Of a stretch of DNA of 64,000 nt, positions 10,340-19,619 are shown one piece after another. The notes below the pieces were generated by a model. That model saw only the letters and a list, made by a program, of their open reading frames with translations, was not told the DNA's origin and made no database searches. The position numbers were made by a program, and so were the translations under genes. The stretch covers positions 487,858 through 551,857 of the forward strand of contig CAXIUP010000285.1 of the NCBI GenBank assembly GCA_964035015.1, written 5' to 3'. The DNA comes from Corallium rubrum. Taxonomy: Eukaryota; Cnidaria; Anthozoa; Scleralcyonacea; Coralliidae. Position 1 is the first letter of the stretch, and each line of letters begins with the position of its first letter.

Positions 10340-11160
10340 TGGTGATAATGTAATATAGATAAGTTTTGTGGAAACACCACGTGAAATATTTATTTGCTAA
10401 GTTTGGGCCTGTTGACTTCCCTGTTTAGATCCTATCACTGTTAATTTTGTTTTCTATTTTGTGTGTTCTTGAAGTATTTTAAACGCATCATATCCATTGC
10501 ATGTTTTTGCTTGCCAAAGTCCGTTGTATTTTTTGCCTGTGGCTGCCGTAAAACCACTTGTGACTTAGCGTAACTTGTTTATAATTAGGCGTAAAAATTG
10601 AAAAAGAAACAATTTTTCTCATGTGAAACGTACAAATGCTGTTGAAATATTCACATGTAGGTGAAAACAGATTCAGCACTTCAGATTTCGAAATGAAAAA
10701 CTATTTGGTTTAAAGGAATTTGAAATGCCATAAATGAATACAGCCGTGGCAGCTAGTTGTTTGAGTAGTTTTCAATCACTTCAATGGCTTTTGGAAAATA
10801 CAAATATTTTTAGATGCTTTAGCAATGTCGAATTGATAAAATTTTGACGCCTGCTTCAGTAGCCTGATCGAGTTCAAACCCTTGATGCGACATGCAATTT
10901 TGTTTATCTCAATAATTCTTACGAAATATTATCCTTAAGTTTTTCTTTGTTCTTCGTTACCTTTTTCTTAAAAAATTAGAGTTGAACAGTTCTCTATGTC
11001 AAATATTCTACTAGAATTAAAACTATGTTTTGATCGTTCTGACGGAGCGGCTATTTCCAGGCCCCCAGTTAAAAAGAGCGCAAGGGGGGGGGGGGTGGTG
11101 CATAACGTTTTCTAATCAGGGGGTATCCAAAAATTCATGTACAAGCGGGCGATGGGTTGT
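10340..11160. other. Intron 2 of Ig copy 1, left part
   Basis: Mostly featureless. The block at about 10330-10390 (AGATAAGTTTTGTGGAAACA) recurs inverted near 59880-59905 in intron 2 of copy 2, where it is part of a hairpin. Around 11060-11160 there is a poly-G tract and AATTCATGTACAAGCGGGCG, matching the 3' part of the TTTCTAG-ended elements (for example 54430). No coding sequence. Confidence 0.45.
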
Positions 11161-11176
11161 TAGCCCATCCTTTTAA

Positions 11177-11773
11177 GGGGCCAATTACATGAGGCGAGTT
11201 GGTCCGGTTAACCGAGTTGGCCCGCTTCGTATATTTATCATCTCTTGCTGCTTGCCGAGCCAACTTGGTTAAGCGAGTTGAAAATTTCACCTTTCCCCCC
11301 ATGTAATCGGCTGTTTGCCGAGTTGGCCTGGTAAAGCGGGCTGAAAAATTGTTTGACTCGTTCTGCCGCGGGTTTGTTTACTTGATTGCAATTGTATGAA
11401 TAAACATAGCTGAAATGAACTCAGATAGTGCATCAAAACAATGTTTGTGCGTTTCGAGACATAGCGAAGACTTAATAAATTAATTAGTCTTCGTGAAGGT
11501 GCTTTCGCTGCATGAGTTAGTCAAGATTATAACAATCTTTTTATTAACGATAGTTAGCTACCAAAAAAATTGCATCGACATAAATAACAGTGTAAAACTG
11601 CAGTAAAACTAACGTAACTTTGCTCAACTGAAGCAATATTTACTTTGGTAATTGCGAATTTCGGGTTGAAATCATCGACATCAACTCAAAACTCATCCCG
11701 GCTTACCGAGCTAGCCCGCCTCGTGTAATCGCAATATAAATCTCATCCTGGCTTACCGGGTCAAATCGGCCCC
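11177..11773. mobile_element. Harbinger-like palindromic MITE in intron 2
   Basis: The ends GGGGCCAATTACATGAGG and AAATCGGCCCC are inverted and flanked by TAA on both sides, the 3-bp target typical of PIF/Harbinger. CGAGTTGG/CCGGTTAACC motifs repeat within the arms. A relative lies at 5290-5657. Confidence 0.6.
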
Positions 11774-12036
11774 TAAGAGAATGGCTGATTCCTGTTTTTC
11801 TCCAATTCATACAAGCAAACTGTCTTGCCTTTTCATTACTTGGAAATAAATAAGGTTTTCTAAGTAGAAGCGAAAACATTATGAATCTGTATCTCGGATT
11901 GATAAATGATTTTTGAAGAAATTTGAGTGATTGGTTAGGAACGCCGCTGCAGTTTGTAGAACTATCATCATCTATGTTGAATAGCAATCAATTGGATTAT
12001 CAGTCTATCGTTTTTTTTTGTTTAATTACCTTTCAG

Positions 12037-12306
12037 AGCAACCTACTGCTGTCATAAAATGTTCTTCATCTCTCATTCTTGAAGAAGGTGAAGATATCAC
12101 ATGTTTATGTAGCGCTACTGGAGGCAATCCTCCTGCTACAGCATCATGGTCGAAAAATGGAATGGTCATCAATGGAACTGGATATTTGAAGAAAAACTTG
12201 ATTCTTAAAAATATCGGCAAAGAAGATAGTGGAAGTTATAACTGCACTGTTAGAAGTCACAATTTAACTGATACAAAACTTATCAACATTAAATTGAGAG
12301 TGAAGT
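12037..12306 (+). CDS. Ig copy 1 exon 3, I-set Ig domain
   Basis: The acceptor TTTCAG is followed by EQPTAVIKCSSS. The domain has canonical features: ITCLCSATGG (B-strand Cys), ATASWSKNG (C-strand Trp) and KEDSGSYNCTV (D-x-G-x-Y-x-C). It is 90 codons, phase 1 at both ends, and one codon shorter than the copy 2 exon (62694-62966). N-x-T/S sites are present (NGT, NCT, NLT). It likely forms the membrane-proximal stem below the V-like head. Confidence 0.85.
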
Positions 12307-12329
12307 GTAAGTATTTAGTTCATAACTTA

Positions 12330-12545
12330 TAAATCTAGTGTGAGGTCTGTATGGGAAAGTATTTGTCTGAGTTTTTCGTACAGACTGAGCAATGAAGGAC
12401 CAGAAGGTTTGCGCCAAAAACTCGAAAGCAAATATACTTTCTCGTACAGACCGAGCAAACGAGCTACATATGCCATTTGTTATATGGCTTTCGGTTTATT
12501 TTATAAATATATTTTTAAGTTTCGAAACTGCGGCTTTTGTCTTTA
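12330..12545. repeat. Intron 3 block conserved between the two Ig copies
   Basis: The block around CAGAAGGTTTGCGCCAAAAA and TATGGCTTTC is shared with 62990-63185 downstream of the copy 2 exon. It shows that the duplication included intron 3 and is not limited to exons. The pieces CGTACAGACTGAGCAA and CGTACAGACCGAGCAA are internal direct repeats. Confidence 0.7.
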
Positions 12546-12549
12546 AAAT

Positions 12550-13025
12550 CAAAGTAATGTGCTGCGTATAGGCAGTGTTGAAACAACAATCGAGAACGTA
12601 GGAGTCGAACGTTTCGGGCGAAGGCCTTTCGTCAGTCGTCAGGGCCTAAAGCACTTTTGGATTTTATTACTATATTTTTAGAATTTAGAATTTTTAAAAA
12701 AGTAGAAATTTTAATTTTTAAAATTTTTTTAAATCGTTAGTTCAGATAGAAATTCAGTATAAGATTTTTTACCAATTTTTATGGACCAACACATCCAAAA
12801 ACGGAAGTTGGTTGTTACCTTTGATAGTAAATTTTAATGCAGCTGAATCGAGTTCAGAGAGTTTAGGACTGAATAAAGAAACTGTTTTGTCATCACGGAA
12901 TAGAGCGAAAGTGTCATCAACGTAACGTTTATACCACTTATAGGTACTATTTCAGAATTAGTCACATGTCGACTCATATAATATTCTGCGAAAATATCAG
13001 CTACTACTGGCTCTAGTCATGAAAA
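12550..13025 (-). mobile_element. Penelope-like element fragment in intron 3
   Basis: The left part GGAGTCGAACGTTTCGGGCG and the region 12830-13020 match 63210-63650, which on the minus strand encodes a Penelope reverse-transcriptase segment. This copy has internal deletions and frame breaks. Its presence at the same place in both Ig paralogues implies it inserted before the duplication. Confidence 0.65.
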
Positions 13026-13055
13026 CAGCTCCTGTAGGATTTTCGTGCTTAAGTT

Positions 13056-13057
<2 letters not shown>

Positions 13058-13127
<70 letters not shown>
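13058..13127. repeat. (TA)n microsatellite
   Basis: About 70 bp of uninterrupted AT dinucleotides, forming the left edge of the inverted SINE/MITE complex. Confidence 0.95.
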
Positions 13128-13130
<3 letters not shown>

Positions 13131-13535
13131 TAATAAGGTTGTTCTCCGAGTGTAACGAAACCAAACTGGGAAGCATTTTAAAAATGCAGACCCCAGTAGG
13201 AATCGAACCCACGACCTTCCGAACGCTAGGCGGACGCTCTACCGGCTGAGCTACACGGTCTGGCGGAGAAAGGTATGGGAATAATTGTTTATACACTGAA
13301 TGTCGAAGCGGTACTTCGCTTTATCGACTCAGCGTCGAACTATACTCAGTTCTTATTATTATTGATGAATGGTGGAAGTTGTCACTCAGGTGGATAAACG
13401 GTAATAAGGTTGTTCTCCGAGTGTAACGAAACCAAACTGGGAAGCATTTTAAAAATGCAGACCCCAGTAGGAATCGAACCCACGACCTTCCGAACGCTAG
13501 GCGGACGCTCTTCCGACTGAGCTAAGTACCTAAAG
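13128..13535 (-). mobile_element. tRNA-derived SINE units, minus orientation (one full, one partial)
   Basis: Two head-to-tail units read on the minus strand. The tRNA-like parts are 13189-13260 and 13460-13524 (truncated). The unit contains a box A-like TAGCTCAGTCGGTAGAGC and box B-like GGTTCGATTCC, the internal promoter of RNA polymerase III, followed by a tail with CCCAGTTTGGTTTCG. The leader includes ACCTGAGTGACAACTTCC. Tandem units sharing a tRNA head indicate a SINE array. Confidence 0.75.
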
Positions 13536-13536
13536 C

Positions 13537-13897
13537 TGGATTTCCATTCAGTGATTTTGTCGCGCGATCGACTTTTCTCGATCGCTTTCTTTTGAAATGT
13601 GTGTATTCAACCAAAGCTAATGAAATGCGTTCCGCTTGACAACCCACAATTCAAAAGAAAGCGATCGCAAAAAGTCGATCGCGCGACAAAATGCACTGAA
13701 TGGAAATCCAGCTTAAAGGTGGATTTCCATTCAGTGCATTTTATCGCGCGATCGACTTTTTGCGATCGCTTTCTTTTGAATTGTGGGTTGTCAAGCGGAA
13801 CGCATTTCATTAGCTTTGGTTGAATACACACAATTCAAAAGAAAGCGATCGCAAAAAGTCGATCGCGCGACAAAATGCACTGAATGGAAATCCACCT
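13537..13897. mobile_element. Two adjacent palindromic MITEs with GCGATCGC cores
   Basis: Each about 180-bp unit starts and ends with GGATTTCCATTCAGTG and its complement, contains TCGCGCGATCGACTTTT near both ends, and they meet tail to tail near 13716. The reading frames on opposite strands (13599-13823 and 13607-13831) are almost the same because of this symmetry and are not genes. Confidence 0.85.
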
Positions 13898-14271
13898 TAA
13901 GCGAAGTACCGCTTCGACATTCAGTGTATAAACAATTATTCCCATACCTTTCTCCGCCAGACCGTGTAGCTCAGTCGGTAGAGCGTCCGCCTAGCGTTCG
14001 CAAGGTCGTGGGTTCGATTCCTACTGGGGTCTGCATTTTTAAAATGCTTCCCAGTTTGGTTTCGTTACACTCGGAGAACAACCTTATTACCGTTTATCCA
14101 CCTGAGTGACAACTTCCACCATTCATCAATAATAATAAGAACTGAGTATAGTTCGACGCTGAGTCGATAAAGCGAAGTACCGCTTCGACATTCAGTATAT
14201 AAACAATTATTCCCATACCTTTCTCCGCCAGACCGTGTAGCTCAGTCGGTAGAGCGTCCGCCTAGCGTTCG
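13898..14271 (+). mobile_element. tRNA-derived SINE units, plus orientation
   Basis: Mirror image of 13128-13535. The tRNA-like part 13960-14031 has arms GACCGTG/TGGGGTC (one mismatch and wobble pairs), D-arm GCTC..GAGC and T-arm GTGGG..CCTAC; the anticodon loop would read AGC with a mismatched closing pair. A second unit begins at 14231 and is cut at 14271 by a Penelope insertion; its tail resumes at about 15700. Confidence 0.75.
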
Positions 14272-15699
14272 GTTTGTAGCTATTGATATACCAGGCGGAA
14301 AGCGTAGTCTAGTCAAGAAGATAATTGCCCAGCAAATAATTTTCAAAAAAGCCATAACGATAAGGTTTGGAAAAACATAATTTAATTAACCAACGTTTCG
14401 TCACTATTCAAGTAACCGGAGTGATAAATATTTACACGATTTCGACTAATATACTTAACTGATACAAAAATAGATGTGATGAAATAAGAGAAGGAAAAGG
14501 GAGTGGTAGAGAGGTGAAGAATCAGTGATAGAGATTAAAATAGTGTTAAAGGAAAGGAACGGATATTGTTATTGAGAGTAGGGTTGACTTGAGAGATGAA
14601 TAAACTTTCTTTGATGAGAACATCAAGTTGGGAATTTCCCGAAGCTAAAATACTAAAATCTGAAAAAGATATGGGATGGTCATTATTCCTAGAGTGAGAT
14701 AAAACGGCTGAAAGTTGAGAAATGGAGAGTGTTCTCCCTGTAAGGGCCGAAATACCTTTATGATCTGAAATCCTCGTATGTAAATGTCGGCATGTTTCGC
14801 CTATATACAACGCGTTACAGCGTTGGCACGTGAATTTATATACAACGTGGGATCTCAATTGAAAAGGAATTCGATCTTTAAAACTAAAAAAGTTAGATAA
14901 ACGACGGGAGGGTCGAAAAATAACGCGTAGTTTAATATGCGGGTAGGCTGAAGAAAATAACTTAACTAATTGTTGGCGGATTTGAAGCGCGTGGTTTCCA
15001 GTGTAAGGCAAGACCATTGACAATAGCAATTTAGGGACATCAAAGGTTTTTGCCGGAGGTGAAAAAATTTTTTGTAAGAAAGCGCGTATGCGTTTCTCTA
15101 AGAATTTGTCGGGGTATCCATTTTGAAGTAAAAGATGTTTAAATTTGTCGAGTTCTTCATGAAACTTAATGTACGAAGAACATAGGTTAAAATATCGAAA
15201 GAGGAGAGTGAAAATCATGCCTTTTTTATACGCAATTGGTAAAAAGCTTTCAAAGTTAGTAAATAAACCTGTGAAAGTAGGTTTTCGGTAGACGGAAGTA
15301 ACGAAAGAACTCACTCTAGGAATAATGACCATCCCATATCTTTTTCAGATTTTAGTATTTTAGCTTCGGGAAATTCCCAACTTGATGTTCTCATCAAAGA
15401 AAGTTTATTCATCTCTCAAGTCAACCCTACTCTCAATAACAATATCCGTTCCTTTCCTTTAACACTATTTTAATCTCTATCACTGATTCTTCACCTCTCT
15501 ACCACTCCCTTTTCCTTCTCTTATTTCATCACATCTATTTTTGTATCAGTTAAGTATATTAGTCGAAATCGTGTAAATATTTATCACTCTGAAGATGTTA
15601 CTTGAATAGTGACGAAACGTTGGTTAATTAAATTATGTTTTTCCAAACCTTATCGTTATGGCTTTTTTGAAAATTATTTGCTGGGCAATTATCTTCTTC
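14272..15699 (-). mobile_element. Penelope-like element with inverted terminal duplication, inserted in the SINE
   Basis: The middle encodes a Penelope C-terminal protein (14535-15332, minus). The flank 14317-14700 is repeated in inverted orientation at 15308-15694: GCCCAGCAAATAATTTTC pairs with GAAAATTATTTGCTGGGC, and both contain AACGTTTCGTCACTATTCAA. Such partial inverted copies are common for Penelope-like insertions. Junctions fall in a SINE unit, which lost about 45 bp. Confidence 0.8.
14535..15332 (-). CDS. Penelope-like reverse transcriptase C-terminus with GIY-YIG endonuclease
   Basis: The 265-residue open frame begins inside the protein (first Met at MVIIPRVSSF), continues FVTSVYRKPTFTGLFTNFES, a typical stretch after the Penelope reverse-transcriptase palm, and ends with a GIY-YIG nuclease region around residues 165-195: YKFTCQRCNALYIGET with a CxxC pair, then R..TRISDHKG. 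The nuclease is thought to nick target DNA for target-primed reverse transcription. The palm domain is absent, so this is a 5'-truncated copy. The frame is otherwise open to its stop, pointing to a fairly recent insertion. Confidence 0.85.
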   Translation of the reverse strand: MVIIPRVSSFVTSVYRKPTFTGLFTNFESFLPIAYKKGMIFTLLFRYFNLCSSYIKFHEELDKFKHLLLQNGYPDKFLEKRIRAFLQKIFSPPAKTFDVPKLLLSMVLPYTGNHALQIRQQLVKLFSSAYPHIKLRVIFRPSRRLSNFFSFKDRIPFQLRSHVVYKFTCQRCNALYIGETCRHLHTRISDHKGISALTGRTLSISQLSAVLSHSRNNDHPISFSDFSILASGNSQLDVLIKESLFISQVNPTLNNNIRSFPLTLF

Positions 15700-15770
15700 C
15701 CAGTTTGGTTTCGTTACACTCGGAGAACAACCTTATTACCGTTTATCCACCTGAGTGACAACTTCCACCA

Positions 15771-15775
<5 letters not shown>

Positions 15776-15848
<73 letters not shown>
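15776..15848. repeat. (TA)n microsatellite
   Basis: About 73 bp of AT dinucleotides, the right edge of the inverted SINE/MITE/Penelope complex that started with another (TA)n at 13058. Confidence 0.95.
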
Positions 15849-15855
<7 letters not shown>

Positions 15856-15856
<1 letters not shown>

Positions 15857-15962
15857 ATGTTTACAACACGAGCGGCCGTGTTGTATTGAATATACAATCA
15901 CGAGCCGAAGGCGAGTGATTGTATATTCAATACAACAAGGACGCGAGTGTTGTAAATAACTT
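15856..15962. mobile_element. Palindromic MITE with GTTGTA ends
   Basis: Outer arms TTTACAACACGAG and its complement, and inner arms TTGTATTGAATATACAATCA paired with TGATTGTATATTCAATACAA, form a near-perfect hairpin with a short centre. Confidence 0.75.
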
Positions 15963-16192
15963 GTGAAATGAATAAATAGTAAAAATCCCTTTGGGATATT
16001 GAGATGCTAATTTGCTAATTAGTTACAAGCACTAGTGGTTGTATCAGAAGAGTATACATCCACTAGTGGTTGTAACTAGTTAGCATCATTGGTTTTAGTT
16101 TGTATGGGGTTTACAGGGGTATACATGTGACGTAATTTCTGAAATTGGATTGGCTGCAAAACTCATGAATTAGTATTGAATTTCACAAATAT

Positions 16193-16323
16193 ATATAAAG
16201 CATGAAGTATAGTTACCTTAAAGTCTTCGCTACCAGAGGTTTCACCCTAAACGGGATCATCCCGTTTAGGGTGAAACCTCTGGTAGCGAAGACTTTAAGG
16301 TAACTATACTTCATGCTTTATAT
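16193..16323. repeat. Perfect 65-bp-arm hairpin element H1
   Basis: Arms 16193-16257 and 16259-16323 are exactly complementary around a single C at 16258. The tail after it, TGGTATTGAGCACTCTA, recurs after the second hairpin (16493-16577), so the two belong to one family. Confidence 0.9.
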
Positions 16324-16388
16324 TTTGCTCTATCTATATGGTATTGAGCACTCTAACATTTCGTGAACCAAAACTCACGTATATATAT

Positions 16389-16390
<2 letters not shown>

Positions 16391-16480
<90 letters not shown>
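16391..16480. repeat. (CA)n then (TA)n microsatellite
   Basis: A run of CA dinucleotides (to about 16436) is followed by TA dinucleotides (to about 16480). Confidence 0.95.
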
Positions 16481-16485
<5 letters not shown>

Positions 16486-16487
16486 TT

Positions 16488-16615
16488 ATTAAGTGAAAAA
16501 GCTGTCGCTACTCGAATTTCACGCCTATATAAAAGCGTGAAACTCGAGTAGCGACAGCTTTTTCACTTAATAAATAAATATTCGCTCTACCTATAATGGT
16601 ATTGAGCGCTCTAAA
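16488..16615. repeat. Hairpin element H2 with conserved tail
   Basis: Arms containing AAGTGAAAAAGCTGTCGCTA and its complement surround a loop CTATATAAAA (one or two mismatches). The tail GGTATTGAGCGCTCTA matches that of H1. No coding capacity. Confidence 0.8.
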
Positions 16616-16655
16616 ACCTTTTGCCAACTGTGTGACTTTGTTACATATTCTTCTT

Positions 16656-16659
<4 letters not shown>

Positions 16660-16739
<80 letters not shown>
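16660..16739. repeat. (TA)n microsatellite
   Basis: About 80 bp of AT dinucleotides. Confidence 0.95.
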
Positions 16740-16744
<5 letters not shown>

Positions 16745-16819
16745 GGTTGGCAAAAATTTAGCAAAACAACGATTTGTTCTACCAGATTTCAACCAACCCA
16801 CAGCACACACAAGTCCTTA

Positions 16820-17010
16820 AAGGTGCTGTTACATGCACGATGCGATTTTTCTTGCAACTTGCAACAAATTTACATATGGAAAAAAAAATCGCTATTTGCA
16901 GGAAGGATGTTACACGTTCAGCAAACTTGCGATTTTTGTTGTAAGTTGCAGCAAAAAGTAGAACCTATCCAACTTTTCTTGCAACTTGCAACACGGCAAA
17001 AATGATAAAA
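16820..17010. repeat. Degenerate repeat rich in CTTGCAACTTGCAAC
   Basis: TTGCAACTTGCAAC and related TTGCGATTTTT motifs recur in both orientations, suggesting a foldback-like remnant. No gene. Confidence 0.45.
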
Positions 17011-17199
17011 TCGCAAGTTGCTTATCTTTGTCATGCTTACAGATGACAATGTCTCTCTCTGGTAAGAGAGATTGGAGAACTCCTAGGATTTGATTGGTGT
17101 ACCACAGTAGGCATGAGCAATGTCAGAAAGTTTTGCCTTACAGACAGTCAATAATTCATTGCCCGGTTAACATTTAATTTAAACAGTGAAATCAAAGTA

Positions 17200-17345
17200 G
17201 CGTGCTGCGTGGGCAGTGTTGAAACAACAATCGAAATATAGGCCTAGTAAGCTAAGATATACTGCCGAAACTAAGAACGTATAGGAGTCTAACGTTTGGA
17301 GCGAAGGCCCGCCTTCGTCGGAGAGAAATTTGTCCAAGTTAATAT
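17200..17345. mobile_element. Penelope-like terminal fragment
   Basis: GTGCTGCGTGGGCAGTGTTG, AAACAACAATCGA and GTCTAACGTTTGGAGCGAAG match the terminal block of the Penelope fragments at 12550 and 63200. Confidence 0.55.
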
Positions 17346-17427
17346 GTCCAATTAAGACCATAGAATTTCAAACTCACTAAAAACTGATTCTTGTCTGACT
17401 TTCGATTGTGAAAATAGGCCATTATGC

Positions 17428-17600
17428 ACATCTGAGGACAAGATGTTTAATTTGCTTATCAAACTAAAGAAACTGAAATACTGATCTCAACAACGAAGCA
17501 AGGAAACGAAAAACTGCAAAAGATGTTATACTTTGTCATTTTAAGTGTACTTGCAAATAAGACAAACTTAATTTTCGCTTCATATAGACACTTTAAGGTT
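17428..17600. mobile_element. Half of MITE family C next to the exon 4 acceptor
   Basis: The block GCAAGGAAACGAAAAACTGC through TTAATTTTCGCTTCAT is the right arm of the element seen complete at 23945-24374 and 32744-33236. It ends about 30 bp before the exon 4 boundary, so part of the branch-point region may be element-derived. Confidence 0.7.
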
Positions 17601-17627
17601 ACATGTCGTTCATTGTTTTTTTTTAAG

Positions 17628-17978
17628 ATGCACCATTTTTCATCTTCTTTACCAACAACATGCTCAACAATACTGCCCAAGTTGGTGACAACGTCAAATT
17701 AACATGCGTAGCTGCCGGCTACCCCGAACCAAACTACAAAATTACTTTTGTCAAAAACCAAACGTTTGAGGACGTTCTGACCAGTATTGAAGGAATATTG
17801 ATAATTAAGAATGTAAATGTCGGCGATGCTGGAACATATCGCTGTCTTGCCAAGAATAACTTTGGAAACATAGTGGAAGAACTAGTTCTCAATGTGAAAG
17901 CAGACAAACAGTCAACGAGAACCGCGTCTACCGTTGTCCTTGCTTCGTCTACAGCTATGGCTAGGTCGTCTATGACTA
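17628..17978 (+). CDS. Ig copy 1 exon 4 (left part), I-set-like domain and stalk
   Basis: The T-rich acceptor ending AAG (17627) gives a phase-1 join with exon 3. The frame contains NNTAQVGDNVKLTCVAAGYP (B-strand Cys), lacks the usual C-strand Trp (YKITF), and ends with VGDAGTYRCLAKNNFG. After the domain comes a Ser/Thr-rich stalk, RTASTVVLASSTAMARSSMT. At 17977-17978 the exon is interrupted by a transposon; the remainder is 23874-23897. Confidence 0.8.
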
Positions 17979-18264
17979 CACAGCAAAATCCTGATTCTTA
18001 TTTTAAGAAAAAAAATACTTGTTTTAAGCAAACAATTGCTTAAAACAAGTAAGATTGTTCTTGTCAGTATAGTAAGAATAATATTCTTACCAAGAATCTT
18101 GTCAAGAATCTTGTCAAGAATATTATTCTTACCTAGAATTTTTCGAGAATAATTTTACTTAAAATAAGAAATAATATTCTCGTGCAATTCTTGTTTCAAG
18201 CAAAAAATTACTTGTTTTAAGTAACATATTGCTTAAAACAAGCAAAATAATTCTTGTCAGTATA

Positions 18265-19453
18265 CAGGGGTCAAATTTTATATTTTGTACCCTAGGCCAT
18301 TGTTGGCCTAGGTAGGTCCTCCAACCCAAGGCCAATTTTTTTTTAGTTAGGCCATTATTGGCCTAGCTAGATCCTTCAACCCAAGGCCATTTTTCAGGGT
18401 ATTTTTTCCCAGTCACCTGCATTTACTGTGAACAAGTTTTAACAAACAATAGTTTCGAAAACATCCAAAACTTTCTTGTGATAGTAAACTGAATATAAAG
18501 TTATAAACTAATAGAAAAACCATATTTTTACAGTAATTTTATGACAATTTAATAATTTGTTTTATAATTAATCCATGGTTGATGGATTACTTTGAAAATC
18601 CTCACAAGTAAACACTTCAAATGTTCTCACTGGAGTCATTGCCATCGCTGCGGATGTCGCTACTTTTAACACTGCCGTTGTTGCTGCTGTTGACGCTGCC
18701 GTTCACACTGTCGTTGTCACTGCTGTTGACGCTGCCATCGCCGTTGACACTGTCGGTGTCTGATTCAGAAAGCACAAGTATCTCTGAGAGTTCAGAGTCA
18801 CATGTGTTGTCGACTGCAGTTACATATTTTCGTTTCTGTGAGTTTCAGGGGCCATATGGTTTAATATTTGTACGATGGCGACGGGTGCTGGAATTCAACC
18901 AATGTGTAACTGTTAGTTGAGAATTGTACTCGTGAGGGGGAGGTCCATCAGAACACACGCGCATTAATTTACCGATAGTTTCGGTACCAAGTGAAAGTCG
19001 CCAGTCATCCAGGATACGTTTGAGTAATGAAAAACACCGTTCAACATGGGCGCTGCCTACGGGAAGCACGAGAAGTATCTGCAGAATGTGCATGATATTG
19101 GTGAATTCACTGGTTGAGTTGCCCTCTGTTTCAAACACCATGCGCCAAAGTATAGCGATGTGCCACATTTCTCAGTGAATCTTGGTTGCCAATGTCGCTT
19201 TATGTAACACTTCAACTTTACTCATTCTGGTAGGAGCTTATCGACGTCACACCTGTTTTTCTTCAGGCTTTCACTGTGCTCAGCTAGTGACAAAATCTCA
19301 CTGTTTCCATGATCAGCGAAGGCAGAACTTGGTGATATATGTACGGCGGTCAACCCAAGGCCAAAAATGGCCTTGGGTTGCCTTGTGACCATAGGCCATT
19401 TTCCATTCACCGTCGGCCATGGCCTCGGTGGCCTCGGTGAAATTTGACCCCTG
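18265..19453 (-). mobile_element. Nested hAT element with 6-bp target duplication
   Basis: Ends CAGGGGTCAAATTT and AAATTTGACCCCTG are perfect inverted repeats; AGTATA flanks both (18259-18264 and 19454-19459). Subterminal TAGGCCATTNTTGGCCTAG motifs repeat. It carries the C-terminal part of a hAT transposase on the minus strand, so it is a deletion derivative of an autonomous element. Confidence 0.8.
18620..19168 (-). pseudogene. hAT transposase C-terminal fragment
   Basis: From 19168 down, the frame reads ILQILLVLPVGSAHVERCFS then LLKRILDDWRLSLGTETIGK, the hAT C-terminal dimerisation region (the LPVGSAHVER segment is characteristic). It stops at TGA near 18852, after which the same frame continues with an acidic Ser/Asp-rich tail (SESDTDSVNGDGSVNSS) encoded by a degenerate minisatellite at about 18655-18765. 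The catalytic core is missing. In an intact protein this domain assembles transposase multimers. Confidence 0.7.
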
Positions 19454-19619
19454 AGTATAGTAAGAATATTATTCTAGACTAGAATTTCATAAAGAATATT
19501 TTTACTTAAAATGAGTAAAAATAGTCTGCAAGTAAGTAAAATTTTCTAGCACTGATTCTAGAATGGATTCTTGTTTTAAGAAACAAGAAAATTCTTATTT
19601 TAAGAAAAAATTAAATGTA

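Noticed and set aside
13599-13831. Nearly identical 74-residue proteins on opposite strands.
   Set aside because: Consequence of two mirror-image MITEs.
13960-14031. A functional tRNA gene.
   Set aside because: Acceptor stem has a mismatch and wobble pairs, the anticodon stem closing pair is broken, and the sequence recurs with a common tail and leader, as in a SINE.
18621-18920. Leu-rich plus-strand frame.
   Set aside because: Antisense of the acidic repeat tail of the hAT transposase.
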